IMG/VR virus record: IMGVR_UViG_3300018412_000003
Location: 1 to 53,755 of that record
Origin: a virus
Strand: one strand, 5' to 3'
DNA length: 53,755 nucleotides
Shown: one piece after another, positions 1 to 5,809 of the stretch
How the letters are laid out: each line of letters opens with the position of its first letter
Position numbering within the stretch: position 1 is the first letter of the stretch
Position numbers and translations under genes: made by a program
Notes under the pieces: generated by a model
What the model was told of the DNA's origin: nothing
What the model saw: only the letters and a program-made list of their open reading frames with translations
Database searches by the model: none

Positions 1-123
1 ATCTTTCTTCTTCCTCTTTACGAGCGTAATAACTTCCGTATGAAGTTTTTGATTTATTCGAATTCGAACCATTTCTTGGAGTCATCCCGGTAGCACCGTA
101 GAGAATAGTCTCTACAGTGTCCG
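1..123. repeat. Terminal direct repeat, left copy (contig circularity)
   Basis: Bases 1-123 are identical to 53633-53755. This is what a circular or circularly permuted genome gives when an assembler opens it at an arbitrary point. It lies inside a gene, and joining the two ends restores one uninterrupted 214-codon reading frame, so I read it as an assembly overlap rather than a biological terminal repeat. Confidence 0.9.
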
Positions 124-349
124 AAATAATCTTTTTGATTGTTGGCACAACTACGTCCATAATAATATGGTCTTTAATACCAGACAATCCTTCTTCCGGT
201 AAGAATGCATCTGCCATTTTCTGCAGTTCACTCTTCTTACCGATTTTAGCCTGACCTTCTATAACCTTGCCGATGTTTTTCTTCTTCGGTTCGGCATTTT
301 CTTTCGCAACGGCTTTACTCTTATGAGAGTTTGATTTGGTGTAATCCAT
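1..349 (-). CDS. Junction-spanning hypothetical protein, N-terminal part (full length 214 aa over the contig ends)
   Basis: The gene starts at ATG 349 behind a strong ribosome site (AGGAGG, 6 nt) and runs off base 1. The remainder is at 53337-53755, and the joined frame is 214 codons. The N-terminus is lysine-rich and hydrophilic, followed by an amphipathic hydrophobic stretch around residues 55-85. The C-terminal domain (see the other half) contains NYTDNNYGWLDL and ends in a LPKPIKLP-like strand. The same C-terminal pattern occurs in the 188-aa protein at 1117-1683, so the two are paralogues. Both are paired with a DUF6353 gene. Function unknown; probably membrane-associated by its company. 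Confidence 0.85.
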   Translation of the reverse strand, partial: MDYTKSNSHKSKAVAKENAEPKKKNIGKVIEGQAKIGKKSELQKMADAFLPEEGLSGIKDHIIMDVVVPTIKKIISDTVETILYGATGMTPRNGSNSNKSKTSYGSYYARKEEEER

Positions 350-358
350 GTTATCCTC

Positions 359-1117
359 CTATCTATATCGATCTCTGAAATCGTGACGTGGTTGAATTGA
401 CGGTTCCAGGTATATACATGGCTTACCATCATCTGAAAGGATCGATCCAACCTTAAATTCAACCATACCGTCTTCTAAATCCCATCCGATAATATCCCCG
501 AGACTAACACTGTCTAATCCAAGTTCGTAGTAATAGTCGTTCAGAGACATCGTCATTTCTTCAAGCATTCGTTTATTAAAAGCGTTCTCAGCCTGCTTGA
601 TGGAATTCATATTCGTCTTGAAATATCGCCCAGATGTTCCTTCGAAACATACTTCCTCACCATCACTGCAAATATAGATTTGATTTGTACTATCCGGTGG
701 AGGGTTATCCTTAATTTTCTGACGTCCTACAAATTGTCTGATTTCTTGTTCTTTTTCCTTACCGACTACCTCAAGCGTTTTCTCGGCATATGTTCTGAAT
801 GCATTTTCCGATAACGTGCAGGCCGCTGCTAAAGCTGCGCTACGTTTCGCATTTACACTAGCACTCCCCACCAGACAAGTAATAGAAAGCACTCCAACGG
901 CGGTTGCTGGTAAATATGCTCTCCAAGTAGTTTTGAGCAGATCAACGTGGTTAAGTTTTTCAGTCTCAAGTTCATCTTTCTTCTCCTCAATTAACATCAT
1001 AGCCTTAGGTGTAGCTTTTACCGCTAACACCGTGCTTCCAACCATTCCAACAATCCCTACACCTGTTAATATTTCAGATGCATGATCTTCTGCGTATGTT
1101 CTCATTTTACTTTTCAT
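359..1117 (-). CDS. DUF6353-type membrane protein, copy A (252 aa)
   Basis: Recognised as DUF6353-like from the hydrophobic N-terminal segment with the pattern GVGIVGMVGSTVLAVKATPKA (split by a short turn), a second hydrophobic segment around residues 70-95, and a soluble C-terminal part with GWDLEDGMVEFKVG. Two membrane helices are likely. Start ATG 1117 overlaps the stop of the upstream 188-aa gene by one base (TAATG), so the pair is probably translationally coupled. Two more copies lie at 2236-3105 and 52374-53306. The family has no assigned function; its repeated presence beside the replication genes suggests a membrane-linked early role, which is inference. Confidence 0.85.
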   Translation of the reverse strand: MKSKMRTYAEDHASEILTGVGIVGMVGSTVLAVKATPKAMMLIEEKKDELETEKLNHVDLLKTTWRAYLPATAVGVLSITCLVGSASVNAKRSAALAAACTLSENAFRTYAEKTLEVVGKEKEQEIRQFVGRQKIKDNPPPDSTNQIYICSDGEEVCFEGTSGRYFKTNMNSIKQAENAFNKRMLEEMTMSLNDYYYELGLDSVSLGDIIGWDLEDGMVEFKVGSILSDDGKPCIYLEPSIQPRHDFRDRYR

Positions 1118-1683
1118 TATTTTTCTCCTTCTAATTCAATTGGTTCTGGTATATTTAAAGATACACCACATCTGTTCTCACGACTCGTTATGTTGTCTAT
1201 ATTTGTCCAACCCATGGATTCGTCTGTGTATTGTCCTTCGATCCCAGATATACGGTAGAAATCGCCAACGGTCACTTTACCATAACGAGCTATAAGATCC
1301 TCCATGTCGCTGACAACACTCCAGGCTATTTGTCCATTACCAAAGATAACATCTGATGGTTGGTCAATAACTTGTTTTCTTATCAGACCATTATGGTTTG
1401 AATAGATAGATCGTTTTGATAAAGATTCTTTTCGATCGGCCTCCAAAGCCGATTCTAATTCAGACTTAAAGTTCTTTTTAAAATCTTCCAAACCATTTTT
1501 AAGTTGAATAGTCATTACACCTTTCATAATCCCAGCACCAACAATACCTCCTAATACTAACGCCGCAACTCCAACTACCATATTTTTTTTAATTTTACTC
1601 TTTTTAAATTTTAAATATGCGTCATATGTTGATTTAGCGTCTTCGTAACAATAATTATCAATAACCGTATCTACTGGTTTCAT
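1117..1683 (-). CDS. Membrane-anchored hypothetical protein, paralogue of the junction protein (188 aa)
   Basis: I chose ATG 1683, preceded by GGAGG in the conserved leader TACGTGGAGGTACGAA; an in-frame extension to 1764 would run through the preceding terminator. One membrane segment lies near residues 34-54 (VVGVAALVLGGIVGAG), followed by a charged helical region and a C-terminal domain with DFYRISGIEGQYTDESMGW. That segment aligns by eye with the C-terminus of the 214-aa junction protein (IADLYEMVDLTGNYTDNNYGW). It overlaps the start of DUF6353 copy A. Function unknown. Confidence 0.8.
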   Translation of the reverse strand: MKPVDTVIDNYCYEDAKSTYDAYLKFKKSKIKKNMVVGVAALVLGGIVGAGIMKGVMTIQLKNGLEDFKKNFKSELESALEADRKESLSKRSIYSNHNGLIRKQVIDQPSDVIFGNGQIAWSVVSDMEDLIARYGKVTVGDFYRISGIEGQYTDESMGWTNIDNITSRENRCGVSLNIPEPIELEGEK

Positions 1684-1718
1684 TTCTTCGTACCTCCACG
1701 TACTTATATTTTTAGCCA

Positions 1719-1745
1719 AAAGAGAAAAGAGCCTGTTAAGACTCT
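1719..1745 (-). terminator. Intrinsic terminator; stop codon in its loop
   Basis: On the minus strand, stem AGAGTC/GGCTCT (one G-U pair) with loop TTAACA, followed by a T-rich tract. The TAA stop of the 62-aa gene lies in the loop. Confidence 0.75.
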
Positions 1746-1924
1746 TTATCCTCTTTTGAATCAATACTTAAGTTCAGTTGAGAAAACTTCTCTTCAACTT
1801 TCTTAGTAATTTTTGCATCAAGATTCTTTTCTGCCAACCAGTCGTTTGCAAAGGTTAAACCAATACCTACAACTGTTGTTGCTCCGCTAGCAATCTTCAT
1901 CCAATTAATACCTTTTAAGTTCAT
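1736..1924 (-). CDS. Small single-span membrane protein (62 aa)
   Basis: ATG 1924 follows a GGAGG site in the conserved TACATGGAGGTACGAAG leader, itself 30 nt downstream of a promoter-like element. A hydrophobic stretch (ASGATTVVGIGLTFA) is followed by a charged helix with KKVEEKF. It aligns by eye with the 61-aa protein next door (2009-2194), so the two are tandem paralogues. The stop codon sits in the terminator loop. Function unknown. Confidence 0.75.
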   Translation of the reverse strand: MNLKGINWMKIASGATTVVGIGLTFANDWLAEKNLDAKITKKVEEKFSQLNLSIDSKEDKES

Positions 1925-1953
1925 TTCTTCGTACCTCCATGTACTTTAATATT

Positions 1954-1982
1954 CTTCATATAATGAGGTGTAAAATTCGCGT
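1954..1982 (-). promoter_or_regulatory. 29-bp promoter-like element (copy i)
   Basis: Minus strand: ACGCGAA, AT-rich 4 nt, ACA, 5 nt, TTATATGAAG. It starts 30 nt before the ATG of the 62-aa gene. One of twelve copies. Confidence 0.75.
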
Positions 1983-2008
1983 AAAAACAAAAGAGAGCTT
2001 GTCGCTCC
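1983..2008 (-). terminator. Intrinsic terminator after the 61-aa gene
   Basis: Short stem GAGC/GCTC with loop GACAA, followed on the minus strand by a tract rich in T that runs directly into the next promoter-like element. Confidence 0.6.
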
Positions 2009-2194
2009 CTAATGTTTTGAATACCCTCTATGTGAGTGTTTCATTTTGTTTGATATTCTTTTATCAATTTTTCTGTCCATAGCCTTGTCGCTCAATATGC
2101 TCTCTGCGATTGATAATCCAACCCCAGCTACCATTGTGATACCGCCAATAACTTTTACTACCTTTTCATTATCTAAATCAATACCAAATTTCAT
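2009..2194 (-). CDS. Small single-span membrane protein (61 aa)
   Basis: ATG 2194 has an AGGAGG site 8 nt upstream. One hydrophobic segment near residues 14-32 (VIGGITMVAGVGLSIA) is followed by a basic tail with DRKIDKRISNKM. It is a paralogue of the 62-aa protein at 1736-1924 (same helix and KxDxKI pattern). It has its own promoter-like element (2219-2247) and terminator, a single-gene unit. Function unknown. Confidence 0.75.
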   Translation of the reverse strand: MKFGIDLDNEKVVKVIGGITMVAGVGLSIAESILSDKAMDRKIDKRISNKMKHSHRGYSKH

Positions 2195-2218
2195 TTTAAC
2201 ATCCTCCTAAAATTTATT

Positions 2219-2247
2219 CTTCATATAATAAGATGTTATTTTCGCGT
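2219..2247 (-). promoter_or_regulatory. 29-bp promoter-like element (copy h), overlapping an upstream stop codon
   Basis: Same pattern as the other copies. Here the conserved ACGCGAAAATAA also encodes the last residues and TAA stop of DUF6353 copy B (2236-3105). It lies 24 nt before the ATG of the 61-aa gene. Confidence 0.75.
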
Positions 2248-3105
2248 GTCTTGCAATGTTTGAGGTACAAAACGTGAGTATCCTTCATAATCTCTGTACT
2301 CGTAGTCAAAATCATTGGTTGGCATGAAAGGGTAAGATATTGTATAAAACTCAATACCGTCATCTGTAACCTCCAAAGAATGTTTGAAATCGATCCAGTA
2401 ATATCCGTAATCGAATCCTGCTTCTTGCGACCATCCAATCGTGTGCCCGTAATCTGTTGTTTCCAAGCCTAAGAACTCGTAGAACTCGTTTAACTCACAA
2501 TATCCACGTAAAGCAAAATTACGGTTCAAGTGATATTCCGCTTCTTTAACATCATCCATGGTACTCTTAAAAAATCGACCAGAGTATTCGTCATGGAACA
2601 AGGTCTCACCTTCAAATAACACGATATCCTCGTAATGACCAATCGCAATTTGCCTTTTAATATCATGATCGGCATCATCACCATACAATTCTTTTGCTGA
2701 GTTTTGATATTCTTTATACATACCATCCAAGACCAAATAAGCACTTGTTAAGGATTTCTGCATTTTTGAATTATGATTATGCGCGGAAATAATACATGCG
2801 ATTGTGCCTGAGGCAATGATTACAGATGGTAAGTAATATGGAGCAATCGTTAAAGCTTTTCTCCATACCGGCATTTTATACTCAAAGTCGATTGGTATAT
2901 ACGCACACCCACCATCTGCCATTTCGCCACCATTGTCCTCATATTCTTGCATCTGTTTTTCGTACTCGAAGTCCTCAAACTGTTCCAACCGTTTCAAAGC
3001 TTTAGGGGTTGCCAATGCAGCACTTATCCCCGTACCAATAACCCCCACTGCTCCTAGAGATGTCAAAATAAGACTCTCTTTACCTCTGAATACATTCTTA
3101 ACCAT
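2236..3105 (-). CDS. DUF6353-type membrane protein, copy B (289 aa)
   Basis: ATG 3105 follows AGGAGG at 8 nt. An N-terminal membrane helix with ILTSLGAVGVIGTGISAALA and ATPKALKRL matches copies A and C, and a second hydrophobic segment lies near residues 85-107 (YYLPSVIIASGTIACIIS). The C-terminal domain contains YYWIDFKHSLEV and ends in a DFDYEYRDYEG-like acidic/aromatic stretch. A tRNA-like pair and a promoter-like element lie upstream. No gene-proximal promoter element is visible, so it is probably transcribed through the tRNA-like region. Function unknown. Confidence 0.85.
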   Translation of the reverse strand: MVKNVFRGKESLILTSLGAVGVIGTGISAALATPKALKRLEQFEDFEYEKQMQEYEDNGGEMADGGCAYIPIDFEYKMPVWRKALTIAPYYLPSVIIASGTIACIISAHNHNSKMQKSLTSAYLVLDGMYKEYQNSAKELYGDDADHDIKRQIAIGHYEDIVLFEGETLFHDEYSGRFFKSTMDDVKEAEYHLNRNFALRGYCELNEFYEFLGLETTDYGHTIGWSQEAGFDYGYYWIDFKHSLEVTDDGIEFYTISYPFMPTNDFDYEYRDYEGYSRFVPQTLQDTRK

Positions 3106-3120
3106 TTCGTACCTCCTATG

Positions 3121-3193
3121 ATTTTTAAAAATAAAATAAAAAGAGCTGTAGGGAGAGTCGAACTCCTACAGCGGCGAGAGGGTTTTCACCTCC
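3121..3193 (-). ncRNA. Degenerate tRNA-like / terminator hairpin
   Basis: On the minus strand, an anticodon-arm-like hairpin GGAGG-TGAAAAC-CCTCT (3172-3193) is followed by a 10-bp hairpin GCTGTAGGAG-TTCGACT-CTCCCTACAGC (3145-3172) that looks like a fused acceptor/T-arm minihelix with a T-loop sequence. A long T-rich run follows (3121-3144). It cannot be folded as a complete canonical tRNA because a matching 5' acceptor is missing upstream. It could be a decayed tRNA, a processed small RNA or simply a terminator. Confidence 0.45.
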
Positions 3194-3235
3194 AACATTC
3201 GCTTCACACCATCATTGCTGATTCTTTTTCTTTGA

Positions 3236-3306
3236 AGAAAGGTGTGGGATTCGAACCTCACGACACCTGGGTTTTCACCAGTGCTCTACCTCTGAGCTAA
3301 GCCTTC
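3236..3306 (-). tRNA. tRNA-like gene (Phe-like, non-canonical anticodon loop)
   Basis: Minus strand. It has a classic D-arm (TAGCTCAGAGGTAGAGC) and a T-loop (GGTTCGAATCC), plus an acceptor GAAGGCT paired with ACCTTTC (one mismatch, one G-U). The anticodon arm is ACTGG-TGAAAAC-CCAGG, so position 33 is G rather than U and the register is ambiguous (AAA, or GAA shifted; both read Phe). The T-stem carries a bulged A, and no CCA is encoded. It begins 2 nt after a promoter-like element. Possibly a decayed or specialised tRNA; a covariance-model scan would decide. Confidence 0.6.
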
Positions 3307-3307
3307 T

Positions 3308-3336
3308 CTTCATATAATGATATGTTATTTTCGCGT
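3308..3336 (-). promoter_or_regulatory. 29-bp promoter-like element (copy g)
   Basis: Full match to the consensus. It is the only copy directly in front of an RNA (the tRNA-like gene) rather than an ORF, consistent with a transcriptional rather than translational role. Confidence 0.75.
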
Positions 3337-3339
3337 GCC

Positions 3340-3367
3340 AAAAAGAGAAAGGAGCTTGTTAAGCTTC
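3340..3367 (-). terminator. Intrinsic terminator; stop codon in its loop
   Basis: Minus-strand stem AGCTT/AAGCT with a 3-nt loop holding the TAA stop of the 64-aa gene, then CTCCTTTCTCTTTTT. Confidence 0.65.
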
Positions 3368-3553
3368 CTTTTCGTCTTTCATACGTTTACGTATGCTAAT
3401 TTTTATTTCGCCATTTTCAACATAACCATTGAATTCAAATGCATCTGGATCGTTGAATAAATCTTTCAACACACTTTCTTTCTTAGGTTGTCTTTTAAAC
3501 ATACCTGCAAAATCTATCTGTTTTACAATTCTATCAACTATCTTATTTATCAT
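3359..3553 (-). CDS. Hypothetical protein (64 aa)
   Basis: ATG 3553 with an AAGGAG site. A small, strongly charged protein without a membrane segment; it contains DPDAFEFNGYVENGEIKI, a probable beta hairpin. Promoter-like element 29 nt upstream; the stop is inside a terminator loop. Not recognised. The single-gene cassette structure is the main evidence that it is real. Confidence 0.65.
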   Translation of the reverse strand: MINKIVDRIVKQIDFAGMFKRQPKKESVLKDLFNDPDAFEFNGYVENGEIKISIRKRMKDEKEA

Positions 3554-3582
3554 TTTAATTCTCCTTTATATTTTATTAGTTT

Positions 3583-3611
3583 CTTCATATAATGATATGT
3601 TTATTTGGCGT
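3583..3611 (-). promoter_or_regulatory. 29-bp promoter-like element (copy f)
   Basis: Variant ACGCCAA in place of ACGCGAA, otherwise full match; 29 nt before ATG 3553. Confidence 0.72.
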
Positions 3612-3638
3612 AAAAAGAAAAGAGTCTGTTACGACTCT
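3612..3638 (-). terminator. Intrinsic terminator; stop codon in its loop
   Basis: Minus strand AGAGTC-GTAACA-GACTCT followed by TTTCTTTTT. The loop TAA is the stop of the 64-aa gene at 3629. Confidence 0.8.
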
Positions 3639-3823
3639 AACTTCTTAATATAATTATCCAAAACACTTCTGAATTCAACAATAGAAACACATGTTTCACA
3701 AGCTTCCAATAAGGCTTTAATAGCTAAGATCTCACTATCGAAAAAACATCCGTCTGTTTCCTTAACGTTTAATGCCAACATCGCAACCATTGCTTCTAAA
3801 CTGTTTTCTAATTTCGTCTTCAT
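3629..3823 (-). CDS. Hypothetical protein (64 aa), helical
   Basis: ATG 3823 follows AGGAGG at 7 nt. Predicted helical with three cysteines (GCFF, ACETC) and an acidic/hydrophobic pattern. Own promoter-like element (3846-3874) and terminator. Not recognised. Confidence 0.65.
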   Translation of the reverse strand: MKTKLENSLEAMVAMLALNVKETDGCFFDSEILAIKALLEACETCVSIVEFRSVLDNYIKKLES

Positions 3824-3845
3824 TTTAATCCTCCTAGATTATATA

Positions 3846-3874
3846 CTTCATATAAGGGTGTGTAAAATTCGCGC
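3846..3874 (-). promoter_or_regulatory. 29-bp promoter-like element (copy e)
   Basis: GCGCGAA variant, ACA and TTATATGAAG conserved; 22 nt before ATG 3823. Confidence 0.75.
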
Positions 3875-3904
3875 AAAAAAAAGAAAAGAGTCTGTTAAGA
3901 CTCT
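3875..3904 (-). terminator. Intrinsic terminator after the 90-aa gene
   Basis: Perfect 7-bp stem AGAGTCT/AGACTCT with loop TAAC, then TTTTCTTTTTTTT. It begins directly at the TAG stop of the gene at 3903. Confidence 0.85.
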
Positions 3905-4175
3905 AGTCAATGAATATTGTATTTCCAACTACTCGAGTTTCCAATTTTCCAAATCTCTCTATTAAGTCTCTTCTGATCATTTGGATATTATCGACAACGA
4001 CAACTTTAATAGCTACATAATCCGAATCAGAGTAAATCTCAACCACTTCACCTTTTATGTGATATGATTCTAAAATCTCTCTGATTGCAAAATATTCCTC
4101 TGTTCTAACTTCTCGTTTTTCTCTAAATACCACAACCAAATCATATCGTTTCTTAAATAAATTCATAAGTTTCAT
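3903..4175 (-). CDS. Hypothetical protein (90 aa)
   Basis: ATG 4175 lies behind the conserved TACGTGGAGGTACGAAA leader. Alternating beta strands and helices (YDLVVVFREKREV, YVAIKVVVVDNIQ), possibly a ferredoxin-like fold; no catalytic motif seen. The C-terminus (RFGKLETRVVGNTIFI) faintly resembles that of the 98-aa protein at 37817-38113. Cassette gene with its own promoter-like element and terminator. Unknown function. Confidence 0.7.
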   Translation of the reverse strand: MKLMNLFKKRYDLVVVFREKREVRTEEYFAIREILESYHIKGEVVEIYSDSDYVAIKVVVVDNIQMIRRDLIERFGKLETRVVGNTIFID

Positions 4176-4206
4176 TTTCGTACCTCCACGTACTTTTTAA
4201 TATGTT

Positions 4207-4235
4207 CTTCATATAACAATATGTTTTTTTGGCGT
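4207..4235 (-). promoter_or_regulatory. 29-bp promoter-like element (copy d)
   Basis: ACGCCAA variant with ACA and TTATATGAAG; 31 nt before ATG 4175. Confidence 0.72.
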
Positions 4236-4245
4236 ATGTAAACTT

Positions 4246-4272
4246 CAAAAAGAAAAGAGTCTGTTAAGACTC
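4246..4272 (-). terminator. Intrinsic terminator; stop codon in its loop
   Basis: GAGTCT-TAAC-AGACTC stem-loop followed by TTTTCTTTTTG on the minus strand; the TAA is the stop codon of the 70-aa gene. Confidence 0.85.
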
Positions 4273-4476
4273 CAATCCTTCGTTTCTATCTTGTTCACGT
4301 TGTTTTACAATTTCTCTCATTTCCATAATACCGTTGTAAATTTCGTCATCGTATTGTTTTATTTGTTTGTTGTGGTTTTTCAATTTTTGGTATATAACCG
4401 CCGTTGTTGTCAACCCACCACATCCAAAAGCCAATAATGCAATTCCAAATTCACGAACCATTTTATCTCTATTCAT
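4264..4476 (-). CDS. Small single-span membrane protein (70 aa)
   Basis: I chose ATG 4476 (GGAGG in the TACGTGGAGGTACAAAG leader). The longer in-frame start at 4512 would lie inside the promoter-like element. N-terminal hydrophobic helix FGIALLAFGCGGLTTTAVI, then a long charged helix probably facing the cytoplasm. Cassette gene. Unknown function. Confidence 0.7.
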   Translation of the reverse strand: MNRDKMVREFGIALLAFGCGGLTTTAVIYQKLKNHNKQIKQYDDEIYNGIMEMREIVKQREQDRNEGLES

Positions 4477-4506
4477 TTCTTTGTACCTCCACGTACTTTT
4501 AATATA

Positions 4507-4535
4507 CTTCATATAAGGGTATGTTAAATTCGCGC
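4507..4535 (-). promoter_or_regulatory. 29-bp promoter-like element (copy c)
   Basis: GCGCGAA variant; 30 nt before ATG 4476. Confidence 0.75.
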
Positions 4536-4561
4536 AAAAAGAAAAGAGAGCTTACGCCCTC
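4536..4561 (-). terminator. Intrinsic terminator after the 79-aa gene
   Basis: GAGGGC-GTAA-GCTCTC (one G-U) followed by TTTTCTTTTTG on the minus strand. Confidence 0.75.
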
Positions 4562-4571
4562 AAATCAACCA

Positions 4572-4811
4572 TTACTTTTTAAAGTTTAACGGCTTATCCA
4601 ATTCTTTAAGTCTCTTATTCAGTTCGAATATCTTTTTAACATCTCGAAGTTCTTCACGTCCAGCAGTTATTTTCAAAGATCGTCGAATTGTTTGTTTTAA
4701 ATTAATCAGCGCTTCTATCTCGTCGTCGGATATTCCTCCAGCGGTGTTGATAATCTCAACCGTTAATAACTCTTCCAATTCTTCAATCTTTGTTCTCAAA
4801 ATACTTTCCAT
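4572..4811 (-). CDS. Hypothetical helical protein (79 aa)
   Basis: Start ATG 4811 (GGAGG 7 nt upstream); upstream in-frame codons overlap the leader and element b. All-helical charged protein (LRTKIEELEELLTVEI, LNKRLKELDKPLN), likely coiled coil. Cassette gene. Unknown function. Confidence 0.65.
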   Translation of the reverse strand: MESILRTKIEELEELLTVEIINTAGGISDDEIEALINLKQTIRRSLKITAGREELRDVKKIFELNKRLKELDKPLNFKK

Positions 4812-4841
4812 TTTAATACCTCCACGTATTATATTTTTATT

Positions 4842-4870
4842 CTTCATATAAGTCAATGTTTTTTTCGCGT
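4842..4870 (-). promoter_or_regulatory. 29-bp promoter-like element (copy b)
   Basis: ACGCGAA, ACA, TTATATGAAG all conserved; 30 nt before ATG 4811. Confidence 0.75.
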
Positions 4871-4882
4871 ATGTAAATCTCC

Positions 4883-4910
4883 AAAAAGAAAAGAGAGTGT
4901 TTTAACTCTC
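4883..4910 (-). terminator. Intrinsic terminator after the 139-aa gene
   Basis: GAGAGT-TAAAAC-ACTCTC, then TTTTCTTTTTGG on the minus strand. Confidence 0.8.
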
Positions 4911-4923
4911 AATCCTATCAGTA

Positions 4924-5343
4924 TTACTTAGTTGGTTTAAATTTACCAAACAAACCTTTGAACGTCTGTGACGTATATGTACCTGTCTCTTCAAATCTCA
5001 GACCTCGCTTCATCCATGCCGAATAGAACATAATTGGTGCGACTACTCCGAAAACTTCAATTCCACCCTTTACGAACGTCTGTAACATTTCACGCTTCAC
5101 TAAAACTTCCTTATACGCTTTATCGTCAGATTGGACTTCTATTTTGTCCTCTAACTCTAAATGCTTTAATTCAAGTTCAGTTTCTTTACGTTTAACTTCC
5201 TTACGTTCGGTTTGTATGTTATTCAGTTTTACCAAATAATCAACCGTTACTTTCTTTTCTTCCGGACTCTCCAAAGAGTCTTTCATTTTCTCCAATTCAG
5301 ATTCAATAACCTCGTCCAACAATTCTTCAATTCTGTCATTCAT
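4924..5343 (-). CDS. Coiled-coil membrane protein of the FEETGT family (139 aa)
   Basis: ATG 5343 with AGGAGG. Residues 1-85 are acidic then heptad-rich (KRKETELELKHLELEDKI), followed by one hydrophobic segment (VFGVVAPIMFYSAWM) and the tail LRFEETGTYTSQTFKGLF. I recognise the FEETGT-containing tail from many gut-phage early proteins without known function. Likely membrane-anchored with a cytoplasmic coiled coil. Own promoter-like element and terminator. Confidence 0.8.
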   Translation of the reverse strand: MNDRIEELLDEVIESELEKMKDSLESPEEKKVTVDYLVKLNNIQTERKEVKRKETELELKHLELEDKIEVQSDDKAYKEVLVKREMLQTFVKGGIEVFGVVAPIMFYSAWMKRGLRFEETGTYTSQTFKGLFGKFKPTK

Positions 5344-5367
5344 AGTTTTAATCCTCCTATTTTATTA

Positions 5368-5396
5368 CTTCATATAATGATATGTTTTATTCGCGT
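5368..5396 (-). promoter_or_regulatory. 29-bp promoter-like element (copy a)
   Basis: Consensus copy; 24 nt before ATG 5343. Its first base is the last base of the TAA stop of the preceding 71-aa gene. Confidence 0.75.
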
Positions 5397-5611
5397 TAGG
5401 ATTGTTTAACGATTCGTACGCAAACTTTAGCATTGGTAGTTAAGTCCTTAACGCTACCATCTAATTCGAGTAATAAAAACGGACCATCAAAACCTTCAGT
5501 ATCGTTTATAAGGATGTTACCAACCGTCTTTGGTCTCATTAAATAGCAGAACCAATAACCTATTTGAACGCTTACAAACGATAGAACAAACATTACCGCC
5601 ATATTTACCAT
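5396..5611 (-). CDS. Small N-terminally anchored membrane protein (71 aa)
   Basis: ATG 5611 with GTGGAGGTACGTA leader. Hydrophobic N-terminal helix (MAVMFVLSFVSVQIGYWFCYL), then a small beta-rich part with KTVGNILINDTEGFDGPFLLLELDG. This PxxFLELD pattern is common in small phage membrane proteins of unknown function. The stop overlaps the next promoter-like element. Confidence 0.75.
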   Translation of the reverse strand: MVNMAVMFVLSFVSVQIGYWFCYLMRPKTVGNILINDTEGFDGPFLLLELDGSVKDLTTNAKVCVRIVKQS

Positions 5612-5809
5612 TACGTACCTCCACTTTTCGTTTTACGTCATTTTTACAGGACTTCCGAAAAAAAACATAGCCTCTCAGAGCCCCATAGAAGCGTTTAAAT
5701 AAATTACAGGTCACTTAATATGTTAAAACCCTTAAAGTCTGTTAAATCACGGATATGAGCGTTATATAAGAAATGACCTGTTTTTGACCAATTTTGAGCC
5801 TTATTTAGG
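5612..5809. other. Intergenic gap with inverted repeat (lysis/early boundary)
   Basis: About 200 bp without a gene. ACAGGTCA at 5706-5713 is repeated inverted as TGACCTGT at 5774-5781, enclosing an AT-rich segment. A 5-bp hairpin AGCCT/AGGCT overlaps the lysin stop (5797-5811) but lacks a T-tract. No 29-bp element is present. Possible operator or weak terminator region. Confidence 0.4.

Noticed and set aside
1954-5396. Regularly spaced repeats as a possible CRISPR array
   Set aside because: The 29-bp elements are hundreds of bases apart with genes in between, and they lie a constant distance before start codons.
1954-5396. Plus-strand TATAAT within the 29-bp elements as a standard promoter
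   Set aside because: It would point away from every gene, with no TTGACA-like box at 17 bp upstream and no plus-strand ORF downstream.
5517-5714. Extra 65-codon minus-strand frame overlapping the 71-aa membrane gene
   Set aside because: No ribosome site; it overlaps a well-supported gene in another frame and has no recognisable pattern.
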